In this document: positions 24,258-33,390 of the stretch, one piece after another
Layout of the letters: each line of letters begins with the position of its first letter
Position numbering within the stretch: the stretch's first letter is position 1
Assembly (NCBI GenBank): GCA_014799805.1
Contig: JAAVHJ010000003.1
Coordinates: 19,594-83,593 of the forward strand
Reading direction: 5' to 3'
Origin: Ruminococcus sp.
GTDB taxonomy: Bacteria > Bacillota > Clostridia > Oscillospirales > Ruminococcaceae
DNA length: 64,000 bases
The notes under the pieces: generated by a model
Seen by the model: only the letters and a program-made list of their open reading frames with translations
Database searches by the model: none
Told to the model about the DNA's origin: nothing
Made by a program: the position numbers and the translations under genes

Positions 24258-24800
24258 TCAGATAATTTGCAGAATTTCATCAACTGCTTTGCGTTCTGGT
24301 GCAACTGGCGTTTCATCAGCATAACCAATTGCAATCAAAGCAGAAATACTTTCTTGTTCAGGCAAATTTAAAATTTCAACAATTTTTTTCTCATCAAAAA
24401 TACCCATAATCAGTGTACCGAATCCATATTCATGTGCTGTTAAACAAAACGTCTGGCAAGCAATTCCTGCATCAAATGATTGCCAATGTGTATTTTTATC
24501 TGTTGTAAAACTACCATCTTTTTCATAGCCAGAAATGCCATTGACTGTTGTCAAAATAATTAATGCTGGTGCATTTTGAATATTTAATTTATTTTTAGAA
24601 AAATCACAAGTTCCTTGTTCGGCAATCTGATTTTTCAGCTCTGGATTTAAAATTGCATAATATCTTACTGTTTGAGAATTTTTCCAAGACGGTGCAAATT
24701 TAGCTGTTTCGATAATTTTTTGCAAATCTTCCTGTGTAACAGGCTGATTTGTATACTTTCTAATACTCCTGCGTTCTGTGATTGCTTTTATTAATTCCAT
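24258..24800 (-). CDS. Nitroreductase family protein
   Basis: 180 residues, an FMN-dependent oxidoreductase fold. ITERRSIRKYTNQPV at the N-terminus is the FMN phosphate-binding motif. FAPSWKNSQTVRYYAI, ACQTFCLTAHEYGFGTLIMG and ALIAIGYADE follow in the expected order. Members reduce nitro compounds, quinones or flavins with NAD(P)H; the substrate cannot be told. AGGAGG precedes the start, and the gene is followed closely by none of its pathway partners. Confidence 0.9.
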   Translation of the reverse strand: MELIKAITERRSIRKYTNQPVTQEDLQKIIETAKFAPSWKNSQTVRYYAILNPELKNQIAEQGTCDFSKNKLNIQNAPALIILTTVNGISGYEKDGSFTTDKNTHWQSFDAGIACQTFCLTAHEYGFGTLIMGIFDEKKIVEILNLPEQESISALIAIGYADETPVAPERKAVDEILQII

Positions 24801-24812
24801 AATAAAAACCTC

Positions 24813-25853
24813 CTAATTTAAAATATTTAAAATAATTTCCTGCATAGCATTTGCATTTGCAGAAATATTTTTCGCTAATTGTATTTGATTTCTTGCCCTG
24901 ATTAAATTATGTTCTGGATAAGAAATTTTGAAATATCTATTTCCCTGTAAATAATCCAGCAAATATCTTGTTGCTAATTCTACAGTGACTGTAAAAACAG
25001 CTTGTACTAATACAGATTTTTCTTTTTGTGTCAAATTTTTTGCTTCTTGTAAATAGCCTGTTGCAAAAGCCTGAAATTTTTCTAAATCAATGCCAATTGC
25101 GCTGAAATTTAAATCATCTGAAACTGTTTTTGAAGCAAATGACCGTACAGCATCACCGAAATCATAGACTAACATGCCTCTTGCGATAGTATCCCAATCG
25201 ATAATGATTGCTTGATTTTTATAAAATATCAAATTACTGCATTTCATATCATTATGAACAATTCTAAACGGCAATTTTTTAGTTTGATAAAGCTTAAAAA
25301 TTTCACAAGCTTTTTCTTGCATAGATGCTAAAATTTTTAATTCTGGTAAATTTTGATTTTTATAATGATTTAATTTTTGCATATAATTTGGCGTATTATG
25401 AAAATCAGGAATTGTCTGTTTTAATTTTTTGCTGTCCAAGCCTGATAATCTTGTGTGAAATTCTCCAAATGCTTTCCCTGCTTGCTGAATTTGCATGAAA
25501 CTATTACAGATTCGCATATTTTCGCCTTGTATAAAATTCATCACACGAAAATTTTTATAATAATAATTTTGCTGTTCTGTCTGATAAAATTCTAATAGCT
25601 GCATATCTGGATAATGATTTTTTAAATAATTTGCAACGAGTGAAATATTTTGCATAATAATTTCTGGGTTTTGAAATACTGTAGGATTGACTTTCTGAAA
25701 AATATAATATTTTTCTGTCAAATCAGGATATGAATAGATAACCTGATAAGTCTTATGAATCCCACCGTTTTGCAATAATTTAATATTTAATAAATTACCT
25801 GATAAATTAAATTTTTTGCCTATGATGTTAAAAAAATTATGCAAATCTTTCAA
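24813..25853 (-). CDS. APH-fold sugar kinase, N-acetylhexosamine 1-kinase-like
   Basis: 346 residues of the aminoglycoside-phosphotransferase fold. It has an N-terminal lobe with GGIHKTYQV and YIFQKVNPTVFQNPEIIMQNI, the catalytic loop VHNDMKCSNLIF, and the metal site IIDWDTIARGMLVYDFGDAVRS. These segments resemble NahK-type N-acetylhexosamine kinases and their mucin-desulfatase-like relatives. The substrate is probably an amino sugar freed from host or plant glycans. It overlaps the phosphoesterase gene by four bases (ATGA type), so the two are coupled. Confidence 0.75.
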   Translation of the reverse strand: MKDLHNFFNIIGKKFNLSGNLLNIKLLQNGGIHKTYQVIYSYPDLTEKYYIFQKVNPTVFQNPEIIMQNISLVANYLKNHYPDMQLLEFYQTEQQNYYYKNFRVMNFIQGENMRICNSFMQIQQAGKAFGEFHTRLSGLDSKKLKQTIPDFHNTPNYMQKLNHYKNQNLPELKILASMQEKACEIFKLYQTKKLPFRIVHNDMKCSNLIFYKNQAIIIDWDTIARGMLVYDFGDAVRSFASKTVSDDLNFSAIGIDLEKFQAFATGYLQEAKNLTQKEKSVLVQAVFTVTVELATRYLLDYLQGNRYFKISYPEHNLIRARNQIQLAKNISANANAMQEIILNILN

Positions 25854-26551
25854 AGCAGTTTCACCTTTCTGTAAATAATATGCATTTTTGGATTTGTGAT
25901 AATTGTTCCGTCATGATGATAATGCCCACAATACCAATGTTGATAATTTAATTTGCAGGCAACTTCTTCCAGAAAATCTGTCAATAAATTATCTGGATAA
26001 ACAGAATTTTCCCCAAATAATGCATGTTGGATACTTGTTGGCAAACAATGCGTAATGACATAATCTACTTGCAGGCGATGTCCTAATAAATTTGCCCTTG
26101 CTTCCTGCATTTCTTTTTTATTAGGAAGTTCCTGTTGCCACCAACTAATGCCTTTTATTCTGAATGGTTTATCATGACTTTCTGCACCACCCATTGTAAA
26201 AAAACTTTTACCATCAATTTCAAATATTTGTCCACGCATCAATTGTATGACGCTTTGGGAAATTCTGCGGATTTTTCCGCCTTTCCAGTATTCAACAGGG
26301 TATAATAATTCTAGTAAATCAAAATTTTCATGATTTCCGTCCACAAACAAAGTTGTAAAATTTCTTTCTTCAAGCCATTGCAACAAACGAATTTCTACAA
26401 GGGAGCTGTCCCATACTAAGCCGAAATCTCCTGTAATAATTAAATAATCTTCTTTTGTCATGGTGTCAAATACTTCCTGATAGGCAACTGACAATCTTTC
26501 TAAATCCTGTTTGTCCCGCAAGCCATGAATATCCCCTGTTATCAGAAACAT
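25850..26551 (-). CDS. Metallophosphoesterase
   Basis: 233 residues of the calcineurin-like fold. Metal motifs: MFLITGDIHG, IITGDFGLVWD, FVDGNHENFD, YVITHCLP and HWYCGHYHHDG. Substrate unknown; relatives act on nucleotides or phosphoproteins. Its end overlaps the start of the sugar-kinase-like gene, implying joint translation. Confidence 0.85.
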   Translation of the reverse strand: MFLITGDIHGLRDKQDLERLSVAYQEVFDTMTKEDYLIITGDFGLVWDSSLVEIRLLQWLEERNFTTLFVDGNHENFDLLELLYPVEYWKGGKIRRISQSVIQLMRGQIFEIDGKSFFTMGGAESHDKPFRIKGISWWQQELPNKKEMQEARANLLGHRLQVDYVITHCLPTSIQHALFGENSVYPDNLLTDFLEEVACKLNYQHWYCGHYHHDGTIITNPKMHIIYRKVKLL

Positions 26552-26631
26552 AATTTTAATCCTCTCATGTTAGCCCTTAAATACTACTATTTTATTTTAG
26601 CATTTTCTGTCATTTCTGTCAAGAGTAATTT

Positions 26632-26670
26632 AAAAAAGCATTGTTCCATTTGCAAGAACAATGCTTTTTA
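26632..26670. terminator. Bidirectional terminator-like hairpin
   Basis: AAAAAAGCATTGTTC pairs with GAACAATGCTTTTT around CATTTGCAA. It lies beyond the end of the decayed LRR surface protein gene. Confidence 0.8.
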
Positions 26671-26681
26671 TGATTTGATTT

Positions 26682-27636
26682 TCATTCATCTTCTTTACGG
26701 CGAATTCCTGATTTTTTCATAGCCAAACCCTGTTGCTAATAATGCATTAATAGAAATTAATAAATTTTTCAGAGAATTATTTCCAGTCTGTGGCAAATTA
26801 ATTTCTTCATTCTTAGAATTTGTACCAATTCCTGTCACAGGATTAATGATATAAATATCAAGAACAGTCTCTTTTTCGTCTGTTAATGTAATTTCATACT
26901 GTCCGTTTTCTAATGCAGAACTGCTAGCTTTAACAATATTCTTTATATTATTTTTGGATTTATAATTATTCATTGTCCAATTATAAAGTTCTTCGTTAGA
27001 AGCGATATTTGTAACTGTTGTTTCCGTTGGAGCTATTTCTGTCGTGATAGTAATGATTACGGTTTCTGGCGGTTCTGATGTTGTTTCTTCTGGTGCTTTT
27101 TCCTCGTCAATTATCTCAAATTTTCTATCATATTTTTCTGCATATGCTTGTGTGCTGTGGAATCTGCGTAGCCATAGATTATAGCTGTATCTGAAATCGT
27201 ATTACTGCTATTATAAATTTCACATTCTGGATTTTTAATTATATTTAATTATAATAGATGTTAAAGCAGAACCGTTTTCAAAAGCACCCTCACCAATTGT
27301 TGTTACATCATTTTCAATAGCAGCTTTTTCAATTTGATAATATCCAACAGTAGAAATCCATGAAGCCTGATTACCATAAAAATCCGCCATTTTACCTGTC
27401 CCACTGATTATTAATGCTCCTGTACTTAAATCATACCACCATAGTACTTTATCACCACACATACCAGTATTAACAACATCATCTTCTGCATTTGCAAGAA
27501 CAGGTTTTATTTCCGGTTACACCTGTCCAATTGTTTGAAAGTTCCCTGCACACAAGCACAGTGCTGTGATACCTGCAAGCAGGGTTTTTAACTTTTTATT
27601 CTTAAAATAAACCCTCTCTATTTTTTGCCCTCTCAT
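26682..27636 (-). pseudogene. Decayed LPQTG-anchored leucine-rich-repeat surface protein
   Basis: Pieces of one gene can be followed across several lesions. A signal peptide (MRGQKIERVYFKNKKLKTLL) is cut by a stop at 27517-27519. The next piece, MCGDKVLWWYDLSTGALIIS to GEGAFENGSALTSI, is a BspA-like start and LRR_5 unit, ending at a stop at 27235. A further piece has IKNPECEIYNSSNTISDTAI and a two-base insertion before QAYAEKYDRKFEIIDE. A threonine-rich linker, NLPQTGN, a membrane helix, and a final shift before MKKSGIRRKEDE complete it. Undamaged, this would have been a short sortase-anchored LRR protein. Confidence 0.75.
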
Positions 27637-27785
27637 AAAAGTAATTACTTTAAGAATATTATACCATAAAAAAATTAAAAATGCAAGTAGTTTTGCACAA
27701 AATTTAGGATATTTAAGCAAAATTTGTATATATTATACATAAAAAAAAAAAAAAACGCTTGTATTTTTTTGTATATATTGCATAA

Positions 27786-27818
27786 AAAAGCACTGTCCAA
27801 AAGTAAGACAATGCTTTT
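27786..27818. terminator. Terminator downstream of the GGDEF gene
   Basis: AAAAAGCACTGTC pairs, with one mismatch, with GACAATGCTTTT around CAAAAGTAA. On the minus strand it is followed by a T-rich run. Confidence 0.65.
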
Positions 27819-27825
27819 ATCCTGA

Positions 27826-29064
27826 TTATTGAATTTGATAAATTCGATTACCGCCGTCACGTTTTGCCGTATGTAATGCAGAATCTAATTTCATAAGCAA
27901 AGTATTTACATCAAGATTATCACTTGGTAAATAATGATAAATACTTGCAGAAACAGTTGCCTGTAATACAATATTACCTGTCATCATCGTTGGCTGACCG
28001 ATACCTTGACGAATCTGTTCGGCTAATTGCTGTGCCTGTGCGTCAGATACATGTTCATAGAAAATCATACAGAATTCATTGCCAGTAATATTAAACATTT
28101 CTGCATAATCGGAATATTCTTCTTTGAGACGTTCTGCAATGGTTGAAAGATATTCATCACCTAATTCATAGCCGTAAGTATCATTAAATGCTCTGAAATT
28201 ATCAATATCAAATACTGCAATATTAAACTGTGTGTTATTAATTAACTGTGATAAGCTTTCATCAAGTGCATAGCGATTTTTCATACCAGTTAAAATATTT
28301 GTCATAGCAGAATCAAGCAATTTCTTTCTGGATTTTGTCAATCTTGCACTTGCTTCATTTAATTCTCTGGTTTGTTGCTGTACTTCGATTAAAGTTTTAA
28401 TCTGCCTGTTACCAAGAATCCACAAAGCAATAAATAAAATAATTGACACAACAATTAAACTTGCCTGTGCAATTATATGATTCAAAGTTGTCTGCTGTTC
28501 TGCTTTTTTACAGTCTGCTGTACTGATTTCTACAACAGCTTCCAGCATTTCATTTGCAGTGACTTGCAACGGCTCAAGTTCCTGTGTATAAATACTAACA
28601 ACAGATTCATTTTCCATATCTGCAAGATTATCTTGTACTTCATCAATTTTTCTTTTATAAGCATCTAATGCATAGGTTGCGTGGATAAATCTTCTTCTGA
28701 GTAAATCCGAATCTGCAATATCTTTTAAATAAACATCTTTTAAATTTTCAATTTCAATAAATTCATTTTCAATAGAATTTAAAATATTAATGCCATTATG
28801 TTCTTTTTCGCCAGCAACATATAATAATACATCTTGATTTATCTGTGCAAATTCATTCTGAATGGCATCAATCGTATTCACAGATGAAATATTTTTATCA
28901 TATTGACTTCTACTGCCAAGATAGACAAGATTTTCAACAACCATGTTAAATGCAATCACTATCAGATAAACCAAAGCCATTGCAACATAAGCTCTTTTGG
29001 TTTTTCTTAAAACAGGGTCTTTTCGCTGTTTCCTATCAATTGCACTTCTAATGTTTCTAGCCAT
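27826..29064 (-). CDS. Membrane GGDEF-domain protein with degenerate active site
   Basis: 412 residues. Transmembrane helices at about 24-46 and 198-218 flank an extracellular helical sensor region, and a coiled coil (225-250) leads to a GGDEF domain (about 255-410). DNAL-like FDIDNFRAFND and FNDTYGYELGDEYL are good, but the signature reads ITGNEFCMIF, TGNEF instead of GGDEF. Diguanylate cyclase activity is therefore doubtful, although substrate binding may remain. The gene follows a substrate-binding lipoprotein by 14 bases, so the sensor region may receive the bound protein. Confidence 0.85.
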   Translation of the reverse strand: MARNIRSAIDRKQRKDPVLRKTKRAYVAMALVYLIVIAFNMVVENLVYLGSRSQYDKNISSVNTIDAIQNEFAQINQDVLLYVAGEKEHNGINILNSIENEFIEIENLKDVYLKDIADSDLLRRRFIHATYALDAYKRKIDEVQDNLADMENESVVSIYTQELEPLQVTANEMLEAVVEISTADCKKAEQQTTLNHIIAQASLIVVSIILFIALWILGNRQIKTLIEVQQQTRELNEASARLTKSRKKLLDSAMTNILTGMKNRYALDESLSQLINNTQFNIAVFDIDNFRAFNDTYGYELGDEYLSTIAERLKEEYSDYAEMFNITGNEFCMIFYEHVSDAQAQQLAEQIRQGIGQPTMMTGNIVLQATVSASIYHYLPSDNLDVNTLLMKLDSALHTAKRDGGNRIYQIQ

Positions 29065-29078
29065 TTTTTCAACCTCCT

Positions 29079-30155
29079 TTAATCATCTGATGAATTAATT
29101 AAGAACTGCACGTCTGCTTGGTCGATATTTTCAGCTGTAACTAATATTGCCCCTGTATCTACAAGAGATGCTATTTCTTCACCATTTATCAAATTTTTTG
29201 CACATCTGATACCAAGATAGCCCATATTATATGGATTTTGTACAATCACAGCATCTAAAATCCCACTTGTGATATAATTATAAGCACCGTCAAAATAATC
29301 AAATCCAACAAGTTGTACTTCATCTTGCTGAATCGTTCCAGCGTCTATTAATTCAGAAATTGCTTCGCATGCACCTCTTGTGCCAGGTTGATTGGTTGTA
29401 TAAATTAAATTCACATGTTCTTCTGTAATTAATTTTTTAGCCATGTCTTTAGAAATTTCCATATCGCCTTCACCGTCATAAGGCGTTATAATTTTAATAT
29501 CACTTGTAGTTTCATCATTTTCTGTTTCAGCTTCAGATTTTTTTTCTTCATTCTGCGAATTATTATGCTTAGAACCAGCTCCGGCAGGCATAGCATTAGA
29601 ACTATCTTCTGACGGGTTCAGTTCGTTGATAAATCCTGTTTTTCTTAAATCTGCTGTAGAAGTGTCACCATGATAAATAATCCCGACTTTTCCATCATTG
29701 CTTAGTAAATCTTTTGTATATCTTGCAACAATTGCTGCTGCTGAAACATTCTGTGTGCCAATATAAGCGACTCTGCCCTCATAGCTAACATCAGAATCAA
29801 TTGTCAAAATAGGAATTCCTGCATTGGTTGCATTATAAAGTACTTCATTCTCAGCATCTGCATCTATTGGTGCTAATACAATTGCATCTACACGTTCAGA
29901 AATTGCCTGATTAATCATAGAAATCTGGTCATCTACATTTTCCACATCTGGTGCAAGACGCATGATTGTAATATTCATTTCTTCTTCAACATCATCACAT
30001 GCTTTCCAAACAGATTCCCAATATTGATCCCTTTTATTTTTGCAAATAACGGCAATATTCATATTAGATTCTTTTTCTTGATAGGAACAACCAACAGTTG
30101 CTAGCATAGACAACAAAGACATGAAAATCACTGTGCCTTTTATCAATTTTTTCAT
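29079..30155 (-). CDS. Sugar-type substrate-binding lipoprotein (RbsB-like)
   Basis: 358 residues. A lipobox (LATVGCSYQ, Cys about 23) marks a membrane-anchored protein outside the cell. The periplasmic-binding-protein 4 fold is recognisable from MNIAVICKNKRDQYWESVWK, AINQAISERVDAIVLAPIDA, PILTIDSDV, VGFDYFDGAYNYI and AVIVQNPYNMGYLGI. A 35-residue low-complexity insert (about 183-215) interrupts the second lobe. No transporter genes accompany it; instead the GGDEF-type membrane protein follows. It probably senses a sugar or similar ligand for that partner rather than feeding an importer. Confidence 0.85.
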   Translation of the reverse strand: MKKLIKGTVIFMSLLSMLATVGCSYQEKESNMNIAVICKNKRDQYWESVWKACDDVEEEMNITIMRLAPDVENVDDQISMINQAISERVDAIVLAPIDADAENEVLYNATNAGIPILTIDSDVSYEGRVAYIGTQNVSAAAIVARYTKDLLSNDGKVGIIYHGDTSTADLRKTGFINELNPSEDSSNAMPAGAGSKHNNSQNEEKKSEAETENDETTSDIKIITPYDGEGDMEISKDMAKKLITEEHVNLIYTTNQPGTRGACEAISELIDAGTIQQDEVQLVGFDYFDGAYNYITSGILDAVIVQNPYNMGYLGIRCAKNLINGEEIASLVDTGAILVTAENIDQADVQFLINSSDD

Positions 30156-30597
30156 GAAAAACAGCCCTCCTATATCATAAATTATGATTAAAAAAATATA
30201 TTTTTACATATTTTTTATATTAAATAACTAATTGCACTAGATATTGCGAAATTATACATGAATTAAGATTTATTTCAAAAAAAGTCAAATTCATTTTTCA
30301 TTATAGCATATTTCTTTTCAAAATACAATTGCTAAATATGACGAATTTATTAGCTTTTTTCTGTCTATTTTTGCCTTTGTTTTTGTTAATAAAAATTATT
30401 TGGTGCGAAGTGCAATATTTTTATCATAAATTTTTGTAAGAAATATAAAAAATCAGAAAATCATTCTGTAATCTATTGACAATTCGCCGAATTCATGATA
30501 TAATTTTAGTAAATGTGTATTATCTATCATAAATTAGCAAATGATAAAACCCCAAAATTAAGGGAAAAATTATTTTTAGTTATTTTTTATTTTTTTA
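30156..30597. other. Divergent regulatory region without genes
   Basis: About 440 A/T-rich bases between the binding-protein gene and the five-gene TerY-P cluster. Apart from the rightward promoter at 30476 I see nothing that can be called. The structured leader follows at 30598. Confidence 0.6.
30476..30504 (+). promoter_or_regulatory. Consensus promoter of the TerY-P/deaminase cluster
   Basis: TTGACA, 17 bases, TATAAT: a full consensus. The transcript would carry a leader of roughly 195 bases ending in the structured element before the LRR gene. Confidence 0.85.
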
Positions 30598-30599
30598 AG

Positions 30600-30707
30600 A
30601 AAGGAGAAGCTACTCAAGAAAAAATAAACTTTGCAATTAAATTGCAGTGAAATTTTCTTGATATGGGCATATATTTGCCTGTATAGTAAGTAGCAAAATT
30701 TTACTTT
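30600..30707 (+). promoter_or_regulatory. Structured leader A: ribosome site and AUG separated by a three-way junction
   Basis: AAAGGAG (30600-30606) is followed after two bases by GCTACT (30609-30614), which pairs with AGTAGC (30689-30694), 13 bases before the ATG. Inside, CAAGAAAA (30615-30622) pairs with TTTTCTTG (30653-30660), capped by GCAAT/ATTGC. GGCA/TGCC (30666-30679) forms a third arm. No Shine-Dalgarno lies next to the ATG. The same AAAGGnG + GCTACT/AGTAGC + about 12 bases + ATG layout recurs before the VWA gene. Confidence 0.6.
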
Positions 30708-31856
30708 ATGGTCAATGTAGCAGGATTTGAGAACACAGTAGCTGTTAGTCAAAAGCTAAAAGGTATGCTTCAGCAATTCGGCAATGAAATTCTAAACAAT
30801 CCCGACCAGTTTATTTCATTGATGAATGACTATATTCCAGAATATGAAAAAGAACGCCGTTTATTAAAAAACGTTACCAAAAGTGGCATATTAACTGCTA
30901 TGCAAAGAGGTGACAATCAGAAAATTTCTATTATGAAATCAAAAGAATATATGATGAATGAAATGTTCTTGTCAGAAGGTGCAGTAGAATTTGTAATGGT
31001 ATGTTTTACTTACTTGTTGGACTGGTCTTATGAAACAACAATGCCAGAACAAGGGGCAATGCCTGCACCAGCACAAACATTTTCAGCACAGCCACAATTT
31101 GCGAATCCCTTTGCTCCACCACCACCTGTTAATACATATGGTACACCACAACAAGCAATGCGACAGCCTATGATGGCACAGCCTGCAATGGTGCAACCTA
31201 TGCCACAACCAGCACTTACGCCACAGCAACCTCAAGTTACACCTGTGCCACAAAGACAGCCTGTACAACCTGTTGTGGAAGAAATCCCACAGGAAACCGA
31301 CCCCGACAAAATTTTCAAGCCATCTGATGCGGGACGTTACAGATTAAAAGGCAATGTAAAAATTCCAAGTGGTTATACTACATTGGATAGTTTTTGTTTT
31401 GATGGATTTGGCTTTATGAAAAATGCAGAACTTCCCTCAACGTTAATTACAATTGGTGATTATGCATTTTCTGAATGCAAGAGATTAAAAACAATTACAA
31501 TTCCTGCAAGTGTGAGAATTCTTGGAGCAGGCGTATTTAATCTATGCGGAAAATTGACAAAAGTTAATATTCCAGCAGGTGTCACGGAAATTCCAGATAA
31601 TATATTCCAGTTTTGTCATAATTTAGAAATCGTAGATTTGCCAAATACAATTATTAGTATTGGCAGTTGTGCGTTTCAAGGCTGTGACAGTCTGAAAAAA
31701 TTATTTATTCCAGACAGTGTGAAACAAATTGCAGATGATGCATTTTCACAGTGCAGAGCTTTGACAATTAAATGCTATGACAAATCTTATGTACAAAGAT
31801 ACTGCAAGGAAGTTGGCATTAAAGCTGAAACAATCAGCAAGGGCGGTTTGTATTGA
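30708..31856 (+). CDS. Cytoplasmic BspA-like leucine-rich-repeat protein
   Basis: 382 residues, no signal peptide. An N-terminal helical domain (about 1-108) is of unknown family. A P/Q/A/M-rich linker (about 109-200) leads to a LRR_5 (BspA/TpLRR) domain of about six units, for example YTTLDSFCFDGFGFMKNAEL, TTIGDYAFSECKRL-type and SIGSCAFQGCDSLKKLFIP (about 215-370). Such repeats bind proteins. It is first of five co-oriented genes with kinase, VWA and phosphatase, so it is a candidate adaptor or substrate. Translation probably depends on the structured leader, because no ribosome site is adjacent to the ATG. Confidence 0.75.
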   Translation: MVNVAGFENTVAVSQKLKGMLQQFGNEILNNPDQFISLMNDYIPEYEKERRLLKNVTKSGILTAMQRGDNQKISIMKSKEYMMNEMFLSEGAVEFVMVCFTYLLDWSYETTMPEQGAMPAPAQTFSAQPQFANPFAPPPPVNTYGTPQQAMRQPMMAQPAMVQPMPQPALTPQQPQVTPVPQRQPVQPVVEEIPQETDPDKIFKPSDAGRYRLKGNVKIPSGYTTLDSFCFDGFGFMKNAELPSTLITIGDYAFSECKRLKTITIPASVRILGAGVFNLCGKLTKVNIPAGVTEIPDNIFQFCHNLEIVDLPNTIISIGSCAFQGCDSLKKLFIPDSVKQIADDAFSQCRALTIKCYDKSYVQRYCKEVGIKAETISKGGLY

Positions 31857-31918
31857 TGCCAAACCTGCTGTCAATATTTCACAAATTACAATTTAGAATT
31901 AGAAAGGGATGAATTCAA

Positions 31919-33277
31919 ATGGTTGAACTACAAATCGGGCAGTATGTCGAAATGGAATATGGCGGAGCTGCTAAAGTAAAAAAAGTTCTTGGACAGGGCG
32001 GTCAAGGTATTGTTTATCTGGTTGAATTTAATAACATGGATTATGCATTAAAATGGTATGATGTTGATAAAATGCGTAATCCGAAAGCATTCCGTCAGAA
32101 TATTGCAAATAATATTAACGATGGCGCACCAAGTAATAAATTCTTATGGCCGAAATATCTTACAAAGCCTATGGAAACTGGAGGCTTTGGCTATTTAATG
32201 GATTTAAGACCACATGGTTATGATTCTTTTGTAGATATTTTAAATACTTATAAACTGGACGTAGACCCATTGACAGGCAAGGCAATTAAAACAGCTGTGC
32301 AATTTAAGAGTTTATATGCAATGGTAACAGCAGTGATTAATATTGTGAATGCGTTCAGACAACTTCATAGAGCTGGCAAAAGCTATCAGGATTTGAATGA
32401 CGGCGGATTTTTTATTAATATTAAAACTGGTGATATTCTAGTCTGCGACTGTGATAATATTGCACCTGATGGCAGCAATTTTGGTATCGGTGGCAAACCA
32501 GGCTACATGGCTCCTGAAGTTGTTCGGGGTTTGAAAAAGCCCGATGTACAGACGGATAAATACTCACTTGCCGTTGTATTATTTAAATTATTATTCAGAG
32601 GCGACCCAATGGAGGGTGAAAAAGTTGTCAAAGATATTTGCTTGACAGAAACTTCTGAACTAAAACATTATGGGCAGAATGCAATATTTGTTTATGACCC
32701 GAATGATACTTCTAATCGTCCAGTAAGGGGCATTCATGATAACGTAATTAAATTCTGGAAAATTTATCCAACTTATGTACGTGATGCATTTATTCATTCG
32801 TTTACAGTGGGGATTTCAGAGCCTAATAAACGCATTATTGAAAACGAATGGCAGAAATTATTTATTCGTTTGCGTTCTGAAATTGTAGCCTGCACTTGCG
32901 GAAGAACGAATTTTACAACAATGTTCAGAAAAGCGGAAGATAATCCGAATTTCTTCGTGTGTCCAAGATGTGGAAATTATATTGCTAGTCTTGCATTTAA
33001 TAATAAAGATTACAGAGTGCCGTTATATTTAGGCTATAAATTCTACGCATGTGAAACAGAAAAAAATTCTGATGATTTTGAAACCGTAACGGGTGAAGTA
33101 GTAGAAAATAAACTCCGTGCTGGCATGTTGGGCGTAAAGAACAGTTCTGGCAAGACATGGAGAGTCAAAATGCCTGATGGTAATTTTTATTCTACGCCGT
33201 CTGGAAAAGGTTTCCCATTATGGGAAAATTTAGAAATTAATTTTGGTGATGGCATTATTGCTAAAATTGGTGATTAA
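31919..33277 (+). CDS. Ser/Thr protein kinase-like protein with C-terminal zinc ribbon (TerY-P kinase)
   Basis: 452 residues. Glycine loop GQGGQG (25-30), lysine K45 in YALKWY, and catalytic loop SYQDLNDGGF (D158, N160) are present; the usual HRD is YQD. The metal aspartate is D177 in CDCDN in place of DFG, and APE is at 198-200. ATP and metal ligands are therefore kept, so activity is plausible. A zinc ribbon (CTCG ... CPRCG, about 325-360) and a beta-rich tail follow. This kinase, with the VWA and PP2C genes after it, makes up the TerY-P triad described for tellurite-resistance-related stress systems. AAAGGG precedes the ATG. Confidence 0.85.
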   Translation: MVELQIGQYVEMEYGGAAKVKKVLGQGGQGIVYLVEFNNMDYALKWYDVDKMRNPKAFRQNIANNINDGAPSNKFLWPKYLTKPMETGGFGYLMDLRPHGYDSFVDILNTYKLDVDPLTGKAIKTAVQFKSLYAMVTAVINIVNAFRQLHRAGKSYQDLNDGGFFINIKTGDILVCDCDNIAPDGSNFGIGGKPGYMAPEVVRGLKKPDVQTDKYSLAVVLFKLLFRGDPMEGEKVVKDICLTETSELKHYGQNAIFVYDPNDTSNRPVRGIHDNVIKFWKIYPTYVRDAFIHSFTVGISEPNKRIIENEWQKLFIRLRSEIVACTCGRTNFTTMFRKAEDNPNFFVCPRCGNYIASLAFNNKDYRVPLYLGYKFYACETEKNSDDFETVTGEVVENKLRAGMLGVKNSSGKTWRVKMPDGNFYSTPSGKGFPLWENLEINFGDGIIAKIGD

Positions 33278-33344
33278 TAATTTAACACAGACCTTGTGGG
33301 GGCAGTCAAGCAGGGTATTTTATAAAAATAATTATATTATTAAG

Positions 33345-33390
33345 AAAGGGGAAAGCTACTCTGAAAGAAAAAAGTAGCAGTAATATATTA
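33345..33390 (+). promoter_or_regulatory. Structured leader B before the VWA gene
   Basis: AAAGGGG (33345-33351), AAA, then GCTACT (33355-33360) pairing with AGTAGC (33373-33378) around a 12-base loop, then 12 bases to the ATG at 33391. The stem sequence, the flanking AAGAAAGG and the distances match leader A, but the internal arms are missing. The frame upstream of the ATG is open through the stem, so a non-AUG start inside it cannot be excluded. Confidence 0.6.

Noticed and set aside
30598..30707. Known riboswitch (c-di-GMP, guanidine, ZTP) or small ribozyme before the LRR gene
   Set aside because: The conserved cores of those classes and the hammerhead CUGAUGA core are absent; only the secondary structure is riboswitch-like.
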